Below, piece by piece: positions 15,585 to 25,045 of a DNA stretch of 25,045 nt (position 1 is its first letter; each line of letters begins with the position of its first letter). Position numbers and translations under genes: made by a program. Where the stretch lies: positions 1 through 25,045 of the forward strand of contig CAJVPJ010000441.1 in NCBI GenBank assembly GCA_910592205.1. Reading direction: 5' to 3'. Below the pieces are notes generated by a model that was given only the letters and a program-made list of their open reading frames with translations, did no database searches and was not told the DNA's origin. The DNA comes from Paraglomus occultum (lineage: Eukaryota; Glomeromycota; Glomeromycetes; Paraglomerales; Paraglomeraceae).

Positions 15585-15636
15585 GCGGCAAATTGATACG
15601 CTCTTAGTCCCCTGTAAAATATAATTTACCCTCTAT

Positions 15637-17316
15637 ACGTTTATGTACTTGGAATAGCTTCTCACTAGAACATTGTCTGCTTGGCCTTTGTACGGTGGCA
15701 ATTCCATACTCATACATGACTGCTCTTCATCAACAATACTAATTACTAAATGTGATAGTGAATACGAAGGTCATGCGACGTACGTTGGTTCTTATCAGTC
15801 GTACACAGATTTCTATACAACGTCGGGAATTAGTAATTAGCTAAATAACTTGCCATACACATCAACCAAAGATAAGACTAGATAAGCTTATTACTTTGGA
15901 CGAATAATATAATACCACATTAATATATTGATTTATCGCATATTCCCGAGTTATCTATCAAATTTTCAAGATATGATGCAATTCGGTATAATCTTTTCAT
16001 TATTATGATCACATTTATTCTTTTATCGAATATGGCATATCAATACTCAATCACGAGCACAAACGTTTGTTCCGAGAGATAAGATAAGAGTAGTCTGTCC
16101 AACCACATATCCTCTTCTAATTGGCGCAGAGGTTATGATTACTGATAGGATAATTTAGATGTTTTTACGGAACAATAATAAAGATTTGCCCGCATTATAT
16201 TAATATGGTCTATCATTGATCATCCTTGCTGCCTCGTGATTGCACAATCGCAAGTAGACGTTGATCAAAAAAGCAACTGTATACAAACATGTATAAATAC
16301 AATGTATAAGGAGATAACACATTCATTATGACATGCATGTTGGCACTGTTGGAACAGCTTTCCTGTCCCATGTACTAGCATATTCCGAACACTATGTCAC
16401 ATGCACACAAATATTACAATCAAGTGCTTATAACGTGACGTCAACAGCAAAGACAGCAACGCGATGTCATTATCCCATTCCACGATAAAGAGCTTGTAAA
16501 CACACGAATAATATGGATGCTGCTCAAGAAATGTACTATAGCGCGGTCATGACATACCCAGAGATTTGAATAATTGTGCGAGTTGTTTAATACAGCAAAC
16601 GCACTATATACACATTTGAAGAAGAAGTCATCTATAATCAAAAATTCGTTCACTAATTAGTAATAGTTACGTACTTAATAGAGAGTATACTAAACAGGTC
16701 TATTGATTTCCGAAGAGATAGAGCAGAAATATACGAGCTTCTAATTCCTTAACTCTAATTTTGTCGCTATTTTACATTCCAAAGCAACCAATAAGTGTTA
16801 TTTACGGTTTACATTTAATGGTATCATTGTCTTTTTTGCGGTTAATCCCGAAGATGTAACTATCATTAACGAACTTTTAAATCCAACACATATTACTATG
16901 TCTCTATCAAACTCAATATTTACACCAAAATGTATTGTTTAGCATAATACATATACACGTAATGTTGAATAATTGTCCAAATACATTTAACAACATACTG
17001 TAATTTATTTCTATTACAAGATAACTGTATAATAGCATTTAATGAGAATATGAATAGAGCATTTATCTATAATAAATCTCAAGTTAACGGCTCTTACGGT
17101 AAATTTAATCATAGACAGCGAGATAACGTAAGACCGGTAAACGGTATAACAGAAAGTTACGTTAATGACGAAAAATGAAAATTAGAAACTATTCTGTCAA
17201 GATGACAACAATTCCGTCAGTTATGACACCAAAATGTTAGTAATTAATTATTTTCTTTTTTTTTGGAAGCTCCAAGTCCAGCTTTAAAGTTACAATAGCA
17301 AGGCCTAAAGAATAGT
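15637..17316. other. Gene-free intergenic stretch
   Basis: No gene was identified. The only listed-length open frame is 70 codons on the minus strand (16441-16653), with no motif. The one structured feature I noticed is a pair of imperfect 20-bp units, each containing a TGTCA/CGTCA...TGACA arrangement, at 17191-17230. Confidence 0.5.
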
Positions 17317-17916
17317 ATACTACAGTCCAAAATTTTTGGCAAAGTATTTATTTCAACATAAAATAAACTTATTTGGCTTTACAGTACAACTTACTGCAAA
17401 AAGGGAAATTTCTAATGCTTTCTATGTAATAAACAGCAACCACTTATCTGTTTTGTTAGACGTCTAATTTAATATACAGTACATACATTCTTTGCACAAA
17501 TTTTATCGGCGCGGTGTGCGCGTGTGCCTGCATATGATCTTGTAGATGCGTTCGAAATATAATAAAATGCAATCGTGTTATAAATTAGATTATCCTGAAG
17601 CTAAAGATATCCTAAGAGAGTTGTTTCCAAGATATGCAGTGTGTTACAAAAAAAAGTTAAAATTCGAATCGATTATTACTGTTTGAACTTAAAATTAAAG
17701 CGTTGTTTGTATAAGACTTAGTAAAAATACGTTCACTATTTTCCCTTAGTATTAGCTTACTGCTGTGTTATTTACTAAACAGATCATAATTAAAATTATT
17801 ATAATAATTTTTCCTTGCCATAAAATTTTGCAGTAAAATCTGGTGGCGTCCGTCTTCTGTGTTTCGTTAACAGAGCTCTATAAATTTCTATTGGGTTCAA
17901 ATTAGAACTGTTGGTA

Positions 17917-18393
17917 CAGTGCTGGACAAAAGTAATATCGGAGGAAATTTTGTTTGTCATTGCTCGACATATCGTATAATACTAATTTCTCTAGTATTAC
18001 TGAAAAATGTGACTAAAAGTATTGTACATGTCAGTGCAGTATAACTTAAAATTTGGAATAATTTCATAGTAGCTAATATAAGGCAATTTTAACCTGTTAA
18101 GATATTAGGAATGCTTTGTTTTCTCAGCAACCAGTGATTTAATTTTGATAATTCTATTTTTATTAACTGACCTTGATGCGGCAGTCTTCCGTGTTCGATC
18201 GGCTCACTATACGTTAAGCCATTAAAATTTTCGTCCAATTCTTAAGATAAACTTAGCGGTACCAGTCAATTAAACATATTTTAATAACTTGACAAAAAAT
18301 GTAGTTCTATTATAGTCTTTTCCAAATTCAGACATCTACGTGGGAATAAAGTTTTTAAGAAACATGCTCCGCCATCACTTTTGTCCAGCACTG
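17917..18393. mobile_element. Tc1/mariner-type non-autonomous element (477 bp)
   Basis: A perfect 17-bp terminal inverted repeat, CAGTGCTGGACAAAAGT, bounds this element (17917-17933; reverse complement at 18377-18393). The similarity continues inward, with CGGAG followed by an A..TTT pattern at matching spacing on both sides. TA dinucleotides flank both ends (17915-17916 and 18394-18395), the expected target duplication for Tc1/mariner elements, and the CAGTGCTGG..AAAAGT start is typical of Tc1-like ends. The interior of about 440 bp has no transposase frame; a 61-codon minus-strand frame (18281-18466) crosses the right end and is not meaningful. It is best read as an internally deleted or MITE-type copy that needs transposase from elsewhere. 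The perfect terminal match suggests fairly recent movement. Confidence 0.85.
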
Positions 18394-18395
18394 TA

Positions 18396-20827
18396 GCATA
18401 TATTTGCAGGTAATGAGAAATTTGGCGTGTCTTACTTATTATATAAACATTTATATCCGTAGTCAACGTTTACTTTTGCAGTATGTTTGTAGGTTCAAAG
18501 ATTACTTACTAACTAGGTTGTAATTATTGTTGTCTGTTTTGTAAGCACTAACAGTTAGTATGTCTTGTAAATAATGTCTTCATGCAATTTAAATTGCAAA
18601 TTCGTAAACACTCTTTTCCGCCTGTAATATACGAATTATGCGGACATAGCAAGCCCGTTCGAAGAGAAACGGTTATTGATACTTGTGGTCAATGAATTAT
18701 TTACTGACCAAAATATACATACGTCAATAAATGTCCTGTTTTGAATAAATATTTAAGTCTGGATATCAATTCAGAACAGTGATCATCAGACAGAATTAAG
18801 ATTTAGCATTCTTTCGTGGTTGGCTCAATATTGACAATAGATTAGCAACTCAGAATATTGTATACCCGGCAGTAAAAATATATGCGCAGCCTGCCTTCGA
18901 CATTATAATTAATGGACACGTCAGCGCAAGATAATGTTTGAGCTAAGTTGAGAATATCACTCATTCAATAATTGAACGCAAGGCAACGATATATAACAGT
19001 ATGACTAAGATGTCTCATTATGCGGGATACCAAAAAGTTTGTAAATAATTGTGATACCAAATAGTAATAGTAAAACCTATGCTGTTGTATTTACAAAAAC
19101 GGTACCGAGTTTGAAAAAAGGAAGATAGACAAAATATATAACACTGCAGTTTAATGATGTGAGCAGATAAACATATTGTGTATAGTCCTATTTTTTCCTA
19201 CTATATTATAACTTATATAGTACTACTTTAATCTACAGTCTTATAAGCATAAAAAGTTCTGTTACTTGTATTCGGTGAAAAGTTTGTTTGGCACCGCTTG
19301 CCAATTGCTAAATACACTAATATGGGTTTTGCTTTTATGTTTCAATATTGATTATAAACTTCTTGGTATCCACTGAAAGGCTATTTTAATGGCAGTTATC
19401 TGTTTTGACTTGGCATACAATGATGAGAATTATGACTGAAAATTTACCTTTTCATTATTGTCTATTTTACTCGGAAATAATATATTTAGTGTATAAATAT
19501 AAACAAGTTGCTATAATGTTTATTTGTATAATTTTTTCTATTGTAGTCATTAAATACTATCTTTTTGTCATTCTTTGAAAGAAGGATTAATATTGACACT
19601 AATTATAATACAGTAAGTTCACTCTCACTATATGTCTTGACGACTTTCTGAAAAGTTTAGTAATAATAGAGTATCAGTTCATTTTCTTAAGCGAGTACCC
19701 ATTTTCAAAACGGTCTGTTCATGTTAGAGGCAATTTTATTCTATTCGTTGTTAAATTTAACCAACAAGTAATAAGAAATACAAAGAATACGTGTTTTTAT
19801 CAGTAAAAGTTTAAATAGTGCTATAGAGATTCAAATTAGAAAGGATTACTAGTACATACTGAATTAAAATTTGTACCAGTTATTAATGCTGTAGATATAG
19901 TAGTATGCTACCTTCTATAAACTAAAGGCTTCATTTTTAACATAAACTGATGTTGTTCAATGTTGTGCAATGACCGTCAATCACAAAGCATAAATATTAT
20001 AAACACATTTGTTTATTGTGACAAGACGGGTTGCATAATAAAAAAAAGCTTCGCATATTCATATGACTGCCCAGTCAAAAATAGGCTACGTTTACGATAA
20101 TTTTGTGCCCTTTATTAGGCACAACTGAAATGGATTCTAAAGCTGTTTATTATAAGAAGGCCAAACATGATTCGCAAATTTGTTTGTAAGGTAATAAATA
20201 ATAATATATCGTAAAAAACTTCTATCATTATCGTATTATTCGGATGTCACAAACGAGCTCTGAACAGAGAATATAATCCCGTAAAGTAAAAGCTCAAGCC
20301 TGCTATCGAAAGATCCATCCCTGAGGGTAATTGGAAGTATACAGTATCAGGCAAGACAGTACGTAAATACACGTGAGCTAATAATTCGAAGGAAAAGTTT
20401 ATATAATAATATTGTTATTGTCCAGATTGGATAAGAATATAAAGTAACCTACAGTAGTTAATTATAATTTCTTTATGTTGAATAAGCTGCCAATATTTAG
20501 GACTTTATAAATTTCAACAAGATTGAGGTCTGCAAAATACGGCAGACGCGTTCGGTGTCATTACTCTGATGTAACCAAACGCATATTCTATGATGTGTAT
20601 ATATATTGTTACATATTGTATATGGATCAATAGGATTGAAGAAGCGGAGTTTGACAATTTGGGTTAGAGAGAGAAGAATGTAATAAGGTAATAGAGTGAA
20701 ATAGCAACGAGGATTTTAAATTGAATGATGGAAGATGTCAAAAGAGGGACTCACGAGAAGAGAATATTAGCAACGGTCAACTGGAAAGGTGAATTGTCTT
20801 GATTTGAAAATATCATATGATATTAAT
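18396..20827. other. Gene-free region upstream of MLH1
   Basis: No open frame of 60 codons lies fully inside this stretch and no structured RNA was recognised. It must contain the MLH1 promoter. One ACGCGT (20546-20551), the core of the fungal MluI cell-cycle box bound by MBF, lies about 330 bp before the MLH1 start. The same hexamer occurs at least four more times in the window, near the number expected by chance, so I do not call it a functional site. Confidence 0.5.
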
Positions 20828-20881
20828 ATGAATCTGGGAAAATGTCAAACGGCGATCTTTCCCACAAATTATCGCGTTAAC

Positions 20882-23800
20882 ATGACAGCTTCACGTCAAA
20901 TCAAGAAACTCGATGAAGCGGTTATCAACAGAATAGCGGCTGGCGAGGTTATATCATAACCCATTTATGTGAATACGCCATTCCAGCCTTTGTTAACAGA
21001 ATGGTTATGCATCCACGCTAGATAATACGTCGTCCTTCAAATGCTCTCAAAGAACTTTTGGAGAATTCGCTAGACGCAGGAGCCACAAACATACAAATTC
21101 TCGTTAAAGACGGCGGCTTAAAACTGTTACAAATACAAGATAACGGACATGGCATAAGGGTGAGCGGTGTTGTGTCAGTTCTCAGTTACATAGTTTGCTT
21201 CAATATTACTACTCACGGATGCGCGTCGTTATCCCAATAGAAAGAGGACATGGCTATTGTTTGTGAACGATTTACTACGAGTAAAATTGAAACCTTTGAA
21301 GATTTGTCCCGTATAAGTACGTATGGATTTAGAGGCGAAGCATTGGCTAGCATCACACATGTAGCGCATGTTACTATCACAACTAAAACTGCAGATTCTA
21401 GTTGTGCATACAGGTTAGCACATCATATTATTACTGAAGTTTATTTCTTTACATTATATCATTGGACTTCATTGATGCAGATGTTATCTTTTTTTTTATT
21501 GATCTTTAGAGCACATTACGCAGATAGCAAACTGGTTCCACCAAAACCAGGTGTCAGCGCTGAACCCAAGCCATGCGCCGGCAACATTGGCAGTCTAATT
21601 ACGGTATGAAGTGCTTCTCCCATAGCACCTTCACACGTAATTAATTTGCTTTCTATATAGGTAGAAGACCTATTCTACAATGCTCCTACGCGTCGAGAGG
21701 CGTTGAAGAATACGAGCGAAGAATATAAAAGAATACTTGATGTAGTTAATAGATATGCTATCTACAATGCCGGAATTAGCTTTACATGCAAAAAGGTAAG
21801 CCAAGTTGTTAATTATTTTCCATCAAATTTAACTACGTAAACAACATCTATTATTTATTACCCTTTAGCAAGGTTCTAATATAGCTGATGTCAGCACGTT
21901 AGCTAACGCGTCGACTTTAGATAACATACGTCAAATATATGGTAGCAGCACTGCCTCCGAGTTGTTAGAGTTAAAAAAAGATGTGGAAAGTTTGGATCTA
22001 AAGGTCAAGGGTTACGTCTCTAATGCAAACTATAATGTAAAAAAAATGGCATTTCTCCTGTTTATCAATCGTAAGTACTATATATACTAAACTGCTGCCT
22101 CCGAATTAGAACACAATGTATAATTAACTCTGGTAGTTTTCTTAATCAGACAGAGCTGTTGAAAGTCTAGCGTTGAAGAAAACCATTGAGAGCATCTATG
22201 CAAATTTTCTTCCAAAGGGCACCCACCCGTTTATCTATATAAGCTTAGAAATGAAACCACAAAACATAGACGTTAATGTGCATACGACAAAGCGAGAGGT
22301 AAGCAGGAATCGAATGTTTATTCAACGAACAACATATCATTATTGACGATTATGATGATGTAGGTGCATTTTCTGTATGAAGATGAAATTATAGCCGCCA
22401 TTGGAGATGTGATCCACGAGCGCCTTGCCGGAGCAGATACGTCTAGGTCTTTCTTGACACAGGTAGAGTATTGAGCTATATTACCGCATTCGACTAATAA
22501 TAGCTAATTTTGGTGTAGACGCTTTTACCAGGCACATCTACGATTAATGACGATGTATCTGAAAAAGAGAACCCAAAGTCTCGTATGTGCTTCTATCATC
22601 TTTAGTCCGCACATTAATAACGTCTGGAAGCGTTATGTAAATTAGACATTTATCATTTAGGTGGAAAAGTTTTGGAATATAATCTAGTCAGAACGGACAG
22701 TCGAGCACGTACGCTTGACAATTTTTACACACCCCAAGATACGTCGAGAACATCTGGCAAAACTCAACAGATTATCAACTCGGACAGCCTGATATCACAA
22801 CAGCCAACAAATATTATAATTAATAAGAAACCATCTTTAGGTTTGAAGCGAAAACGGGATAGAATTGAGGTCAGATTGACAAGTGTTTTAACTCTTCGGG
22901 AAAAGGTGATAGGCAAAGAACATAAAGGTGTGTTACTAATATAAATAATGTGGGAACCCTGCAAGCTACAAACTAATCGTTGGATGTAATCAAGGTCTTA
23001 CAGAATTATTCTCGAATCATACGATGGTAGGATGCGTTGATGATTCTCTTACCTTAGCCTTGATTCAACATAAAACTAAGTTGTATCTTGTAAATTATAA
23101 TGCATTAGGGTAAGTTTAAGATTTTTTACCTTCTTTACTTTAATGCTGTTTTATTACTTACACACCTATTTAGCGAAGAGCTGTTTTATCAGTTGATACT
23201 GCAAGAATTCGCCAATTTTGGTTTTATTCGGTTGTCCAATCCTGCACCTATCTCTCAGTTAGTTGACATTGCTCTTGAAGATCATGAATCCGAATTGAAA
23301 AGGCTAAAGTCCAAGGAAGAGATCGGAAAGGTATATGTAAGGATTACAGGTTGTGTTTTCTTTTTGAGATTGCTGTTAATGTGTTTGAACGTTGTGTATA
23401 GGTTATCACCGAACAGTTGGTGTCCATGAGAGAAATGCTTTTGGAGTACTTCAGCATAACAATCACTGAAGATGGTTACCTGGTGACACTCCCCCTACTG
23501 TTAAAGAATTACGTCCCCAAAATGGATAAGTTGCCTAATTTTTTATTACGATTAGGCACCGAGGTACTCCACAAGTCATAAAGGCTGTCGTCTGCTTAGT
23601 TAACATTTAATTCTGAAGACTTTTTCACTATAGGTTAATTGGGAGGTAGAAATAGAATGTTTGGAAACTATATCACATGAACTTGGTTTATTTTACGCTC
23701 CTGAACCACCAGATAATGACGAAGATCACACTAGTGGTAACGATTCTGAACCCATTAATGTAATGGATGAATCCGAAGACCTCGTTGCAGCCTCAGAACA

Positions 23801-23990
23801 AGGAAAAACGAATAACAACACTACTGAGCCAATGGTTGCTATCAAAGAGAAATATCAATGGCAAATAGAACATTTGATCTTCCCTGCATTAAAATTCCAC
23901 TTTCGGGCACCGCGGACACTTGTTGACAGTGGACACGTGATACATATTACCAGCCTTCCTGATTTATATAAAATCTTTGAGAGGTGTTAA
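20882..23990 (+). CDS. MLH1: DNA mismatch repair protein MLH1, 14 exons, 725 aa
   Basis: MutL-family GHKL ATPase that partners PMS1/PMS2 (MutL-alpha) or MLH3 in nuclear mismatch repair and meiotic recombination. Exons: 20882-20947, 21022-21159, 21241-21413, 21510-21603, 21661-21795, 21869-22070, 22150-22298, 22364-22462, 22519-22582, 22661-22927, 22995-23109, 23174-23330, 23402-23563, 23634-23990. All introns are GT-AG (56-96 bp) and the joined frame is 2178 nt without internal stops. Visible motifs: AAGE (19-22), LKELLEN with catalytic Glu33 and Mg-binding Asn37, DNGHGI (62-67), GFRGEAL (97-103), and FINHRAVES in the transducer domain. A KRKR nuclear-localisation-like run lies at 436-439. 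The C-terminal dimerisation domain ends in FERC, as in MLH1 proteins generally. Length is close to human MLH1 (756). Oddities: Thr315 replaces the usual Pro of HPTK, and an in-frame ATG lies 54 bases upstream (20828). The start was chosen by alignment to the short N-terminus of the family. Confidence 0.96.
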
Positions 23991-24298
23991 GAATAGCTTG
24001 AGTGCCGATTTCTTGTACAGTTTATTTGAAGGTACACACCGAAGCGTAAGTTATTATCATTATAAATTACTAAAGATGTCGCCAACTATTATTAGAAACA
24101 AAATACTAACTCGGGTTATCTTTTCATGTGAAGACTTATACTAGCTAACATCACGAGCAATACTCAATCAAAAGACACGGTGCTGCGGATTAAGTACGGG
24201 GCTGCGATTGAGAAATCGGACAGGGTATATGATAATAAATATCCGTGGTAGTATTTCGAATACACAACATATTAATAGTCAGTCTAGCTATGATTAAA
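23991..24298. other. Short 3'-to-3' gap between MLH1 and IDI1
   Basis: MLH1 (plus) and IDI1 (minus) converge here, so these 308 bases must hold both 3' untranslated regions and both polyadenylation sites, which may overlap. I see no perfect AATAAA pair placed to serve both. Some coding-like, spliced-looking plus-strand sequence is described under the findings. No separate gene is called. Confidence 0.6.

Positions 24299-25045
<747 letters not shown>

Noticed and set aside
18583-18598. Perfect 16-bp palindrome TGCAATTTAAATTGCA
   Set aside because: About one such palindrome is expected by chance in 25 kb of AT-rich DNA, and nothing nearby suggests a bound operator.
20546-20551. ACGCGT (MluI cell-cycle box) upstream of MLH1
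   Set aside because: The hexamer occurs at least five times in the window, near chance expectation, and it is a single copy about 330 bp from the start.

Overview
This is a eukaryotic nuclear window, AT-rich (about one third G+C by eye), with short spliceosomal introns (56-174 bp, GT...AG). The best fit is a fungus. It has a forkhead transcription factor with a low-complexity Gln/Ser/Thr/Pro N-terminus, an intron-dense MutL homologue MLH1 and a Nudix-type (type 1) isopentenyl-diphosphate isomerase. The high intron density (13 introns in a 725-codon gene) suggests an early-diverging, Mucoromycota-like lineage rather than a yeast, but that placement is inference.

Layout. Bases 1-3862 are gene-free as far as I can see. 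They hold two short terminal-inverted-repeat elements (359-471, pogo/Tigger-like; 1011-1227, unclassified) and microsatellites. A two-exon forkhead gene lies on the minus strand (3863-5311). Next comes a gap of about 15.5 kb (5312-20881) with no gene I can name. It contains microsatellites, a 477-bp Tc1/mariner-type non-autonomous element (17917-18393), a possible second degenerate element beside it, one unusually long open frame on the minus strand (15036-15584), and several short exon-like fragments that I could not join into a gene. MLH1 follows on the plus strand (20882-23990, 14 exons, every junction reconstructed, 725 aa). After 308 bp lies the convergent, 5'-incomplete IDI1 gene on the minus strand (24299-25045, three exons visible).

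How the genes relate. The three confident genes belong to unrelated processes: transcriptional control, DNA mismatch repair, and isoprenoid/sterol precursor synthesis. I see no operon-like or cluster logic. I found no convincing new biological system. The points most worth a second look are the Pro-to-Thr change in the MLH1 'HPTK' motif, the stop-free in-frame MLH1 intron, the group of small inverted-repeat elements, and the roughly 200-codon stop-free run near 15.0-15.6 kb.
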